Positions 11,574 to 23,449 of a stretch of DNA of 64,000 bases are shown here, one piece after another; positions within the stretch are counted from its first letter, which is position 1, and every line of letters begins with the position of its first letter. The DNA comes from Plasmodium relictum (lineage: Eukaryota > Apicomplexa > Aconoidasida > Haemosporida > Plasmodiidae): positions 868,001 to 932,000 of the forward strand of contig NC_041692.1 of assembly GCF_900005765.1 (NCBI RefSeq), in the 5' to 3' direction. The position numbers and the translations under genes were made by a program. Below the pieces are notes generated by a model. That model was given only the letters and a program-made list of their open reading frames with translations, did no database searches and was not told the DNA's origin.

Positions 11574-13037
11574 TTATTTTAATGATACTGTTTGTCCATC
11601 TTTATCAAATTTAAAAACGTTAGTTCTTTTTTTTATAAAAAATCCTAATTTAACCTTTACACTTTCAGGTCTTTTTACTTTTCCTAATTCAGTTAATTTA
11701 CTCTTTCCATTTTTTTTTAAATATGCTACAAGATCTTTTTCATATTGACTCTCATCATCTAACTTTGATTTTTTTGATGGGCCATCATTTTTATTATCTA
11801 AAGCTCTTTTATTTTTATTGCCTACATTTTTTTTTTGTTCATTTTTTTTTTTATCTCCTTTATTACTTTTTGCAACTTCTTCATCATCTTCATCATCATC
11901 TTTTTCATCAGCATCTTCTGCATCCTCATCATCTTCATCATCATCACCTTCATCTTCATCATCTTCATCATCGTCATCTTCATCTTCATCATCTTTATCA
12001 TCACCATCATCATCTTCTTCATCCTCTTCATCATCTTCATCATCTTCATCATCGTCATCTTTTTCTTTTTCATCTTCATCATCTTCATCATCATCATCGT
12101 CATCATCATCGTCATCATTTTTTCCTACATTTGTTTCATCATCTTCGTTATCTTCAACATCTTTTTTTTTTTTAGCATTACCATTGGATAGAGAATTTTT
12201 TAATGTATTTTTTTTTGTTAACATTCTAACTTCTTCATTTTCATATTCATCTTCATCTTCAAATTCATCCTCATCTTCATCTATGTTATCTTGTCCAAAT
12301 GACACTTCGTAATAACCAACAATATGAACTTCATTTTTGCTACCACTAGTCTTAATTTTCACATCATTATCTAACATCAAAAAAATATCTAATGAAGTAT
12401 CTTCGCAAACATTCTTTTGTAAACAACAAATATTGTAGCATCCTTTACTATCTTCTACTTGTACATATATCTTTCCTTCTTCCTTAGGATTATTCAAACA
12501 TGCTCTTGAAAGGTGAATAACTGAATATCCATCTTTAACTTCGGGGATTACAGTTTCACCTGCTTTTATTACTTTTCCTAATTAAAAAAAAAAAATTTTA
12601 TATTTATATATTTTTGTACAAGATAAAGCAAAAATATAATAAAAAATTTTAGAAAATTATTAAAATAACACTAGCAACGAATCAGAACAAAATAGCACAT
12701 ATATTTGTTTATACTATTCATTCATAGAATATATGAAAAAAAATGAAAATTAATTTGAAATCAAAAATATGTAATAAAATATCTTAAAAAGGAATACTAC
12801 ATATTTTACATAAAAAGAAATCTATATATGTATAATCATAAAAATTATAATATTCACATTAAAAAAAAAAAATGTACACTAAAAATATGTATATGTATAT
12901 TTTTATAACATAAATATCATATTTTAAAATAATATTTTCACTATATCCATCATAACTCCATATTATATAATGAAAGAATAAAAACAAATCAAAATATGTA
13001 AAAGAAATATATTAAATAACATATAGATACCATAGAA

Positions 13038-13076
<39 letters not shown>

Positions 13077-13219
13077 GTAAAATACATGATGAAAATATTT
13101 ATCCAGAGAATATATATATGCGTACGTTTAAATATATATTAAAATACTAGATATGTACATATTTATTTTTAAAAAATTGTTATAATTAATATATTATGTA
13201 TATTATTACCGTAAAACAT
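11574..13219 (-). CDS. Nucleoplasmin-like nuclear protein with long acidic tract
   Basis: Two exons on the minus strand: 13219-13210 (only ten bases: ATG TTT TAC G) and 12577-11574, 337 residues. The join gives MFYGKVIKAGETVIPEV, an N-terminal nucleoplasmin-like (NPL) start as in FKBP39/46-type nuclear FKBPs. Residues 1-99 form the beta-rich NPL domain, including IYVQVEDSKGCYNICCL and VHIVGYYEVSFG. It is followed by an acidic patch (DEDEDEFEDEDEYENEE), a basic segment, and a nearly pure Asp/Glu tract of about 85 residues (about 156-240), typical of histone chaperones. No FKBP-type PPIase domain follows; instead residues about 276-337 are a compact basic domain (see findings). Likely a nuclear or nucleolar histone chaperone. 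The acidic codons create spurious serine- and histidine-rich frames on the other strand. Confidence 0.75.
12578..13209 (-). other. Intron 1 of the nucleoplasmin-like gene (632 bases)
   Basis: Unusually long for this window. Donor GTAATA directly after ten coding bases, acceptor TTAATTAG. It contains a TA run at about 13041-13072. It separates the start codon from the rest of the protein, so reading from the first methionine of exon 2 would truncate the NPL domain. Confidence 0.7.
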
Positions 13220-15422
13220 TTTGTACAATTTTTTTTATATAAGAAAAGGATTTTTTTTTTTTGTGAACAGATGTAGCTTAAAAATTAAAATAACGCAAAT
13301 ATTATAAAAAATGTTATTTATAAATTTATAAAAAAATTAACTTTTTTATTGATTTTTTTATTAACAAAGTATAAAAGAATAAAATAATTATGATTTTATG
13401 AATTAAATATATAAAAAAAAAAAATTTTAAATATTTAAAAAAAATTTTTTTTTTTATTCTTTTTATTCAAATGAATATTTCAAGATTGAAATAATTTTTT
13501 TTTTTTTTATTATTGTATGGCTCTAAAAAAAAAAGAGAACGCATGCAAATATATAAAAAAAAGTTAATACAAAAAAAAAAAAATTTTCTTTTTCCCATTA
13601 TATGGAAAAAATCTCTATTTTATTTGAGCGGAATAATTCATGCATAATTAATTTATTATATAATATAATTTTTTAAAATTTACTTCTAACTTAATGAAAT
13701 GATACTATATTTACTTTTTCAAAGTAGTTTCATTTTTTTAAAAATACTTAAATTTTTTTTATTTTTTAATAATTATTTAGCATATATATGCTTTTCTTGT
13801 AATTTATTACAATATTTCTGTTAACAACCCTTTTAACATTGTTTCAAAAAATATATATACATGCATATATATATATATATATATATATATAATGAAATTT
13901 TTATTTAAAAACATATGTATAATTTTTTATTTTTATAGAATCAATTATGAAAAATAATGTTAATTAAAAAATGAATTAAAGGATTTATTAATTAAAATAA
14001 CTCCTTCATTTTATTTAATTTTATTTTTTTTTAATTTTTCTTTTTTTTTTTTTTTTGAGCATATTAAGAATTTATGTTATTTGAGTATAAATAATACTTA
14101 AGAATGAGAATATATATATCTTGAAAGCTTTTATCTTTTATAAATACAGTTAACTATTTTTTTTTTTTACAAAAGGTAAAGTACACCTTTAATTATAGAA
14201 TTGAATTTAGTACATAATTAAAAAATTATAAATTCAACATTTTAATTTAAATTATTGAAAAATTTACTGGTGTATGTTTTTTTCCATAATCTGCAAATAA
14301 GTATTTTATTATTAATTTAATAAAAAAAAAAAAGATAAAAATACTTTTCTTAAATATTTCTTAGTATAGTAATATTTTTTTTTTTTAAGATATATTTTAA
14401 GTTTTTTTTTTTATAGAATATGCTATAGAAAAAAAATATATCCTTCTATGATAAAGTAAAATATGTAAAATTCAAAATGTGCTCCCTTTTTTATTAAACT
14501 ATTGTAGCTTCATTTTTATATTTTGTTTAAAATATAACTAAAATATGAAGATATAAGAAAAAAAAAAAAAAAAAACAGTATTTTATTCTATTAAATATTA
14601 AAAAATTGCGATTTCCATAATATGATAACTAAATGACTTTGTATTAACAATTGGATAGGAAACTTTTATTTTATAGTTTACTCTAATAAAAATATATATA
14701 TATATATATAATCCATTAAAAAAAATTAAGATATGAAAGTGTTTAGTGAAATAAAAACTTAAAATATTTTGCAATTAATATTCAAGCAAAATATGATTAA
14801 TAAAATTTTGTTATAAAATTTTTTTTTGAATTAGTATAGCTTTCCAAATAAATGCATAGAATATGTAATGTTTTAAGCTTATATATTAAATAATATATAA
14901 ATATTAATATTAATATTGAAGGGAAATTATTTTTATTAGTTCTCTTTATATTTTATATTGTTCTAGTATTTTATTTTCGTCTCTGCATATTTATTTATTT
15001 TGGATAACAAAGAAAACAAAAAATTGTTTTAACAATAATACATTTAAAATAAAAAAAAATGTTAAAAGTGTATGAAGGGAAAAAAAAAAATAAAAGATTT
15101 AATATAGTTTTAATATCATAAATTTTGCATAATATAAAATTTAATATTTCTGCAAGTCAACTATTGTAAAATTCATATAATTTGAAATTCAAACAATTAT
15201 AAAATTTGTTCAATTGAAAATTTAAACTTTACATAATTTCATTTTTTAAAAAGCTTAAAAACATTTTTTAAATTAAAAGTATGTTGTGTTATTTGAATAA
15301 TATAAAATTAAAGTATAACATTTAGGATTTATATAATTTTTTTTTCTTTTTTTTTTTTTTTCACCATCAAATATTTATGATAAGAAATAAAAATAATTAT
15401 ATAAAAAGGATAAAAAAAAAAA
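13220..15422. other. Divergent intergenic region (nucleoplasmin-like / NudC)
   Basis: About 2.2 kb between divergent start codons. It holds TA runs (about 13868-13890 and 14693-14710), many A/T homopolymers, a GCATGC palindrome at 13541-13546 and a short hairpin AAAGGT...ACCTTT at about 14173-14191. No coding frame. It must hold both promoters. Confidence 0.6.
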
Positions 15423-16856
15423 ATGGCACACGAAAAGCATGAAAATATGTTAATGGCTATTGCTCGTGACTATAATTCAATAGATGATTTAATAGAAATG
15501 TTTTTGTCCTTCCTAGAAAATAAGACTGATTATTTTCATTTGATGCTTAATGAAGATGATATACAAACTTTATCAAAAAAGTATGAGGGTCATATGCTTA
15601 AAAATATTTTAAATAATAATCATTGTGGATTTAAAGCACAAACAAGAGAAGAATGTTTAATAAAATTATTTAAAAAACATCAATTAAATTATATAATTAG
15701 AAAACAACCGTATGTAATCGAAAACGAGGAAATAAAAAAAAAATATATACCAAATTGTGATGAATTAATAAAGTTAAATAATATTAAAATAAATGAAAAA
15801 AAAAAAGAACAAAAAGATAAATCAAACAAAGAAGATGAAAAAGCAACAACAACTAACTTAACTCGTAATAAAAAATATATATATTCATTTAAAAAAAAAA
15901 AAAGAAAATGATACTATTTAAATATTTTCAGTTTTTACAAATATTCATGTATTTATTTTTTAAATAGATGAAAATCATATATCTACATGGAATGGTGGAA
16001 AAACTGAAAAGTATTATTGGAATCAATCATTAAATGAAATTAATTTAGAAGTTCTCTTAAATAAAGAAGTTAAGACTAACGAAATAAATGTTGAAATAAC
16101 AAATAGAAATATAAAAATTTCTCACATGAGTATAAAAGAAAAATTTTTTTTTTAAGAATTTCTAAGAATTTTAAATATGTAATATTCGCATTATGTAATA
16201 AATAAGTTTTCTTTTCTTTTTTTTTCTTTTTTAAGATGAATTAAAGTTAGAGGGTAAGTTTTATGAAGAAGTTAATAAACAGGAATGCATGTGGAGCATC
16301 GAAGATAAGAAAAAAATAATAATTTTTTTAGAAAAAAAAAGAGAAAATTGGTGGCCATGTGTAATAAAAGGAGATCCTGAAATAGACACAAAAAAAATAG
16401 AATCAAAAAAGAATTTAACTGATTTTGATGAAAAAACACAAGGGGAAATAAGGAAATTTTTACATGAACAAAAATTGTAATTTTTTATTTTAAATGAAAT
16501 ATTATATTATATTATATATTTGTATATATAATATCCTTTTAATAATAATTAAAAGAAAAAAGATTAATTTTATTATAATTTTTGTGTTTACATATTTTTA
16601 TATATTAAATTTACTTAAAATAATTATTAGTATTTACTTATAAGAAAATTATTTTAAATATATAAAAAAAAAAAAAAAAAGAAAAGAGATTAAATTAAAT
16701 AAGTTTATAATAATTAACTTAAAAATAAATAATAATTATTTTTTTTTTTTTTCTTTTTTATTCAGAAAAAATGAAAGAATGCAATCACCAGATGAAATAA
16801 GAAAACAAAATATATTAAAAAATGCATTAAATGGTAAAGGATCTCCATTTAAATAA
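15423..16856 (+). CDS. NUDC: NudC family nuclear movement protein (CS domain)
   Basis: Four exons: 15423-15864, 15968-16129, 16236-16476 and 16766-16856, 311 residues, all phases consistent. Residues 1-60 match the NudC N-terminal dimerisation region (IDDLIEMFLSFLENKTDYFHLM, like the FFGFLRRKTDFF of human NudC/NUDCD3). Residues about 80-147 are a lysine-rich linker. Residues 148-240 form a CS (p23-like) domain: STWNGGKTEKYYWNQSLNEI, then VEITNRNIKISHM, then LEGKFYEEVNKQECMWSIED and a KRENWWPCVIKG ending. The last exon carries the family's DEIRKQNILKNAL C-terminal helix. NudC proteins are Hsp90-linked chaperones needed for dynein/Lis1 function. Length is close to human NudC (331 aa). Confidence 0.92.
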
Positions 16857-19425
16857 GTTTTACGTTAAAATGCAAGTAATTGAATTTTTATTAAGGTGTT
16901 TTAATAAAAATATTGAAAGTATGTATATATTATATTAATATATGTACGTATATATGTTGTAATAAAAATAGAACGACTTCACATATATATAATTTGTATT
17001 AATATAATTTCAGTTAAAGTATATTAGTAATCCATGAAAAATAATGATTTAAAAAGATTTTATTTCAGAAGTAATCTAACAAAAATTATATAAAAAAATT
17101 TCATTAATAATATTACATATATATATATATATTTTTTTTTTTGTTATTTTTTTAAAATACTTTAAATGATATATTTCTTTATATTCAATTCATAAGAGAA
17201 CATAAGAATTCTACATTTTATTTTCAGTAATAAATTTACACAGAAAATTCAAATATAAGACTAAATTTTGTTAAATTTTTTAGTAACAAAATATTGAAAT
17301 ATAGTTCTATGTTTACTACTATTATTTCCATTTATTACTTTTTGAAATTTATAAAAGAAAAAAAAAATTATTCAATATCATTCTAAATGCATCAACTTAA
17401 ATTAGTATGTAAAATAAGCATTTCAAAAATATTATATCAACATTTTTTAAAAAACTTGGGATATAATCTCAGAAAAATTGTACATTAAAAAAAAAAACCT
17501 AATACTTTCTTGTAATTTTATGAATGCTTATAATTATTTATTAATTTTTTTTTTAATTTTCTTTTTTTTTATTTTAATAATCTTAAGAGTTAAAAAAATT
17601 ATCCTAGTTACAAAATCTTTAATTATGTTAAGAAAAAGGAAATAAATAAATGATAATAAATTTTCCATTCCATTTAACCGCAAAACATATATTTTTCTAT
17701 TAATTTTGTAATAGTAAGCACAAGACATAATTTATTATAAAATAAACGAATACTAGAAAATATAATGAATTTTACAAGTATATAAATATAATATTTTAAT
17801 AAAATTCAACTATTTTGCTAATATTCTTTCAGTTTTTTTTTTTCTTATATTCTTATCTGAAATTACCTTAGATGATAACTTAATTAATATTCGCATATTT
17901 TAAATTTATATATACTTTTAAATAATTTAATCTATATGTTAATTTAAATATAAAATTAAGAAATAACGATTCTCCAAATTTTATTTAGTTTATAAATAAT
18001 ACCATACACATATAAATCCCAATATATATAATAAATTTTTTTTTTTTAATAGGGAAAAACTATCATATATACAATATAAAAAATGAATTATATCTATATA
18101 TTCCACTTTAATGAAGTTTCTTTTTTCTAAATGAACAATAATAAATTAAAATTATATTTTTGTATTTACTTGATAATTCTTAAAAAAAAAAATGTTTTTA
18201 TATCTTTTTTTTTTATATGATTTTTTTTTATTATCCAAGATATAAGAAAAACTTCAAATTCTTTAAAAAAGAAAAAATTCACATGCTGAGAAATTAAAGA
18301 TAAATTGTTAAAAAATTACTACTGAAAAAATAAGAGAATAAGTTATAAAATATTTGATACACTTAAAGTTTCATTTTTATTTTTATATGAATATAATGTA
18401 GTAATTATATATTCTTTCTATACTATTATACAATTTTATATTTTATAAAAATAAGAACCTCATTTTTAACCTTTCTAAATCTTCATTTTTTCTTTTTAAA
18501 TTCATGCACTTGTTGAAAATTCTTTTGTGTGTGCATATACTTTACAACGTACAAAATTTTTTTTCTTTTTTAATACATTAAAATGCTTTTATATTCTTAT
18601 TAAAATAAAAGAAGAAATATATATACTTATATGTATATTTAAATATATATGTACATTATATATACATACACATAAAAAAAAAAAAAAAAAAACATGCTTA
18701 TTCATGTTTTAATATAATAAATAATTTTTATATTAATCCTTTTGTTTCTTTTATGTAAAATTTTTATGTTTTTGGTTTTTTTTACCATATATGGTGTGTG
18801 CCTCTAAAATATTTTCGTTTTATGGATTTTAACAGAATTCCATATCATTAACAGCAACTTTTTTTTTTTTTTTAAATATACTGTAGTAAAAGTAGAATTA
18901 TTATAATTTATAAAAAAAAAAAAGTTTAATATAAATTGCAACGATATATGTTCCACAAAAAAAATTTAGTGAAATACAACCTTTTATTTTTCGATTTTTT
19001 TTAAAATATTCAAAATTTTGTTATAATTGCTTTAATATGTATTGGTATATTACTCTTTTTTTTTTTTTATATAACAATTTTATATTTTTAATTAACTTTT
19101 AAAAAATAATATATATATATATATATATTTTTTATAATACTAATATATTTTAATTTTTCTTTTTTTTCGCTTGAAATATGTACACACTTTTTTTATTTTA
19201 AACAGTTTTCGAATTTTTTTAAAATTTAATATGAACACATTTTTTTTTAAAATGTCAAAATATTAAGAAACATAGTGAACTATGAAGTATATTTATTAGT
19301 AAAAATAAAGTATTGATGATAAAAGAATACGTTATCTATATTGATAAATATTTGTATAAAAAAAGATTGATTCTTATTTTTAGTTTTGATATGGAGAAAA
19401 AATATAAAAGAAATAAAACTAAAAA
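16857..19425. other. Long intergenic spacer
   Basis: About 2.6 kb without a supportable gene. Minus-strand frame 17534-17728 and plus-strand frame 18527-18712 are short, hydrophobic and compositionally random. A perfect 12-base palindrome ACCATATATGGT lies at 18784-18795 (separate entry). It should include the NudC 3' UTR and the promoter of the next gene. Confidence 0.6.
18784..18795. promoter_or_regulatory. Perfect 12-bp palindrome with CArG-like core
   Basis: ACCATATATGGT is its own reverse complement and contains CC(A/T)6GG. It stands in a slightly GC-richer patch about 630 bases upstream of the 19426 start. Plasmodium is not known to have MADS-box factors, so any reader would be something else. 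Speculative. Confidence 0.2.
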
Positions 19426-21162
19426 ATGCCAGAAGATATAAAATATTATTATGATATAATAAATAGCAAATGGTGGTATTTTGATTTGCTATCAGGGGAA
19501 TGGAAAGAGTATGAAGAAGAATCAAATTATGAAAATTATGAAAGTAATAACAAATATTATAATAATAAAGTAGAGACAACAAAAGAATATTCAGATTCAA
19601 TTAATGTACAATATTCAAATGTAAATGAAAATGATGAAAATATTGATAGTAATAATAACTCAGAAAAATGGAAAGAATTAAATTATAATATATCTAATAA
19701 AATAAACAACAGTAATACACATATAAAGAAAAATCAGGAATTATTAAACATATCGGAATCAATGAAATCAAAAAATTCTTTATTTTATAATTCAGAAATG
19801 GTAGATACTAGAAAGCAAAATAAATTATATTCTTCAAAAAATAATATAAAAAATTCTAACTTTGAAAAAAAATTAGATGATGAATTATTAAATAAATATG
19901 GTGAAAATTATGAGGAAAATAATAATGGAATTAACGATGCAAGTAATTACCTAAATAACTATACAAATAATAATATAACAAATAACGACTTAAATACCCA
20001 TGAAAATTACTATGATAATAATAATGAAAGCAATATTAATTGTTATGAAAATGATAATGAATATAGCTATGATGGTATTTATAATAATGTACAATGTAAA
20101 GCTGAACCTGATCCATATGATAATTATAAAAATAATGATTATTTTAATTACGAAGAGGGATATTATGAAAATTTATATGAACGTAATAATAATTTAAATT
20201 ATAATGATAAATCAAGTGAAAATAAAGAGGAATTGGTTGGAACATCACTTATCCCCCCTCAACTAGAACAAAATAATTACAGTGAATTACTTGAAGCAAA
20301 CGGAAACAACAATGATTTACTTTTAAAAAATGAATCTTCTAATAATACAAACAAAAGCTATGATGGTGAAACCGAGAATGCGCAAGAAACAAAAATTAAA
20401 AATTCCTCTGATTCAGCTGATTCAAATTGTTCAAATAACTCAAATAAATTAAGTGAAAGAATTAATAGCTTATTAAATCATTCTAATAGCAATTCTTCTT
20501 CCAAAAAGGATAGCTCATCTTTAATAGAAAAATTATTTAGTCGTAGTTTTACAAGATCGGATCATTTCAATTCTCTTAATACTATAGAGAAGGTTAGCGA
20601 AGAAGGAAACGATGAACAAAAAGACGATAACAAAAATGATGATGAAATTGAAAAGAAAATTTCAAAAGTAAAATTTCAAGAAATCAAAGAATATAAAAAC
20701 TCAGAAAATGAAGAAAACCATGAAAAAGAAAAAGGTTCTGAAGATAATAAAGAATCGTTAGAGAATGAAAATGATAATACAGTAATACCATTCGTAAGAA
20801 GAGCAACAAGAACTCTTACATTTAAAAACCAAGGAGGCTTATCAGGTTGTTTAAAGGTTTTCCAAGAAAAAAAAAAAGAATTAATGTCTTCATCACTAAA
20901 TGAAGTAAATGATATAGAAATCAAAATAGCCAATCTAAAAAGAAGAGCAAGAGAATTAGCTAGAAGATATAAAACAAAAAATCAATCTAGTGAATCTCAG
21001 CAGAAAAGCGATGTAGTTAAAACAAAATTCGAAGAATTAGTATTCCAAGTGCAAAAACACAAAAAGGAATTGCAAGAAAAAAATAATAAAAATTCACCAG
21101 ATTCATCAAAAAATGTCTTGATTAGCAATAGTGATCAGAATTTCACAAATGCCGAAAAATAA
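19426..21162 (+). CDS. Low-complexity protein with OCRE-like N-terminus and C-terminal coiled coil, 578 aa
   Basis: Single exon. Residues 6-30 (IKYYYDIINSKWWYFDLLSG) show two aromatic octamer-like units, Y-Y-Y-D-x-x-x-S and W-Y-F-D-x-x-S-G, followed by EW, reminiscent of the OCRE motif of RNA-splicing proteins. Residues 35-440 are asparagine/aspartate/glutamate/tyrosine-rich and probably disordered. Residues 445-560 look conserved: RRATRTLTFKNQGGLSGCL, then a basic helical segment (IEIKIANLKRRARELARRYK) and a coiled-coil-like heptad region (FEELVFQVQKHKKELQEK). No transmembrane segment or signal peptide. I do not recognise the protein; a nuclear or RNA-related role is only suggested by the motif. 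Confidence 0.75.
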   Translation: MPEDIKYYYDIINSKWWYFDLLSGEWKEYEEESNYENYESNNKYYNNKVETTKEYSDSINVQYSNVNENDENIDSNNNSEKWKELNYNISNKINNSNTHIKKNQELLNISESMKSKNSLFYNSEMVDTRKQNKLYSSKNNIKNSNFEKKLDDELLNKYGENYEENNNGINDASNYLNNYTNNNITNNDLNTHENYYDNNNESNINCYENDNEYSYDGIYNNVQCKAEPDPYDNYKNNDYFNYEEGYYENLYERNNNLNYNDKSSENKEELVGTSLIPPQLEQNNYSELLEANGNNNDLLLKNESSNNTNKSYDGETENAQETKIKNSSDSADSNCSNNSNKLSERINSLLNHSNSNSSSKKDSSSLIEKLFSRSFTRSDHFNSLNTIEKVSEEGNDEQKDDNKNDDEIEKKISKVKFQEIKEYKNSENEENHEKEKGSEDNKESLENENDNTVIPFVRRATRTLTFKNQGGLSGCLKVFQEKKKELMSSSLNEVNDIEIKIANLKRRARELARRYKTKNQSSESQQKSDVVKTKFEELVFQVQKHKKELQEKNNKNSPDSSKNVLISNSDQNFTNAEK

Positions 21163-23449
21163 TTAGTAATAATTAAAATTATATACATAAAATAATAATT
21201 CATTAAAAACAAAAGAATTTTATTCATTATCCACAAATGAACAATTTTAATAAATAACTAATAATTATATCTAATAATAATAATTTGTAACTACAAGGAT
21301 TATGATAATAATAATACCAACTTCTGTCATAGTATATACACTTATATTAAATATATATATATATATGTTTTTCATTAATTTTATGAATAATTTGATAAAA
21401 TCACTTTATATGTGTAATAATTCTTCATTCCTTTAAAGATTTCTTATGTTTTCAATATCTTATAATAGTGCATAATTTTTTTAATTTACTATTCATAATA
21501 TATTTTTTAATTTTTTGTTTTATAATTTTATATATTTTATTATATTCATATTCTTTATATATGTTGTTTCATTTTGTTTATTTTGATTATTTTATTTTTT
21601 TTTTCTACAAAAATAAAAGTGCCGTTATTTATTATAGCTAAATCTTTTTTTTTTTTTTTCTCCATTTTAAGAATATCAGAATATGAATAATTATAAAAAT
21701 TTTAAAATGATTAATACTTTTTTTTAGGTAAATTACAAATAAAAAACATATATCCACAAAAATGAACAAAAATATAAGCATGTGACCTTTGTATTTAAAT
21801 ATATATAAAATGTTACATGTTCTAACTTTAATTATTTTTTTAAAGGTTATATAAAGAAACCTTAAAAATTTCATTTCAAATCTCTTAACTTATCAACGTA
21901 AGGTAATATAAAAGTATGTAGAACACATTATATGCAAACTTTTTTTTTTTAAATATTATATATATTTTTAAAAGAATGAAAAAGTTGTAAAAGAAAAAGT
22001 ATATATTCAATAAGGAAAAAAAATTATACATGTTTTTTGTGAGATGTTAGCACAATCTTAACTTCTAAATTAAAATATATATTAAATTTAATAAATTAAA
22101 AAAAAAAATGTAAAATTTAATGAAACAATTATTGGTATGTTCTGTTTCATAAAATATTTTAGTAAATTTAAATATTTATATATTTATTCTTAATTATAAA
22201 CTAATAAAAAATAAAATAAATTATATATATATGATTTATGTTCACACACTTTGATAGAAAAAAAATAAAATGCCGTTAAAATTTTATTTTTATTTTTATT
22301 TTTTTTTAATATTAAACTGAATACCATAATCTAAATTATGAGAAAAATTCTCCTATATTAATAATTCTAAATTTCATTTTCACTTAAAATCTTTTTATGC
22401 TTGTACACTAGTTTTTGATTAGTTATTTTCGATTAAATCATAGAGTAAGAAAAAAAAAAAAAGAAAAATAGAAGTGCAAAATAATTTAAATTATTTTTTC
22501 TTTAATTTAATAAGAATTTTAGTTTAAAATAACTCAAGCTTTTTTTTTTATATGGCCATGCTTAATATATATAAGCTTTTATTTATGTATAATAAATACT
22601 TAAAATATATATTATATAAAAAACTTTTAATATATTTAAAATGAAATAATCTTTAGATTTTTAATTAGTACATGCAATAAGCGAATATACAAAATAATTA
22701 TTTTTTTTTTTTTTTTTTTTGAAAATATATTTAACAAATTTTTTTTTTCTTTTTAAGTTTTATTTTATTTGCATATTTTATTTAAATTTTTTTTTTTTTC
22801 TTAAAGGTTTTTTGTATTTTTCTTATTCCTTTTATATATAAATTAAAGTTTTTTTTTATATTTCCTTTAATTTTCAGTTGGATTCTATTTATTATGTAAA
22901 TAATCCATTATATAGAAATTATGTTATCGTAATTGTTTATGTATATACCAGAGAAGCCTTTTCGTTATAATTTTATATTATAATGTAATATTAATATTAT
23001 TTTTAATATATTAAAGAAAAAAGAATTATTTTTTTTATATTTTTAAGAATATCAATCATTTAAAAATTAAGTTTTTTTTTAGAATATAATAATAAAATAG
23101 AGCAGTTACACACAAGTTAAAGGGTTTTTTTTATTATGCCAGAAAAACGTCACTATATTTTAATTTTTACTAAAATATTAACAAAAATTAGCAATAGTTA
23201 TTGTAAAGAATTTTATTAAAAATATTTTTTTTTTTATTTTATTTATTTTTTATTTACAACGTATATATTCTTTTTTATTTTAGTTCACATTTATAATGCT
23301 TAAAAAAAAATAAAAATAGGAAAAAATGATTTTTTTACCTTTCTCATCGGAATTCTTAAAGTGACAATATAATTAACTATATGGATTTTTATTTCTTAAT
23401 TTAAAACTTTTTTTTTTTTAATATATAATAGTAGTATCTAAAAAAAAAA
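21163..23449. other. Long intergenic spacer
   Basis: About 2.3 kb of A/T-rich DNA with no supportable gene. Minus-strand frame 21638-21874 is hydrophobic and random in character. A small GC-richer patch at about 23098-23155 precedes the next gene by about 300 bases and may be promoter sequence. Confidence 0.6.

Noticed and set aside
11723-12312. Plus-strand His-, Ser- and Ile/Phe-rich frames opposite the nucleoplasmin-like gene
   Set aside because: GAT/GAA codon runs of the acidic tract read in reverse as ATC, TCA and CAT repeats in all three frames; a composition artefact.
13041-13072. TA repeats as promoter or origin elements
   Set aside because: (TA)n runs are common throughout the window, including introns and 3' spacers, so position carries no information.
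14173-14191. Hairpin AAAGGT...ACCTTT containing a GTGTAC (AP2-G-like) core
   Set aside because: Six-base stem only, and GTAC/GTGTAC cores recur at several other spacer positions; no reason to single it out.
17534-17728. 64-codon minus-strand frame in the NudC downstream spacer
   Set aside because: Short, hydrophobic then poly-lysine, no partner exons, no homology recognised.
21638-21874. 78-codon minus-strand frame
   Set aside because: Phe/Ile/Lys-rich translation of spacer DNA; nothing conserved and no splice partner.
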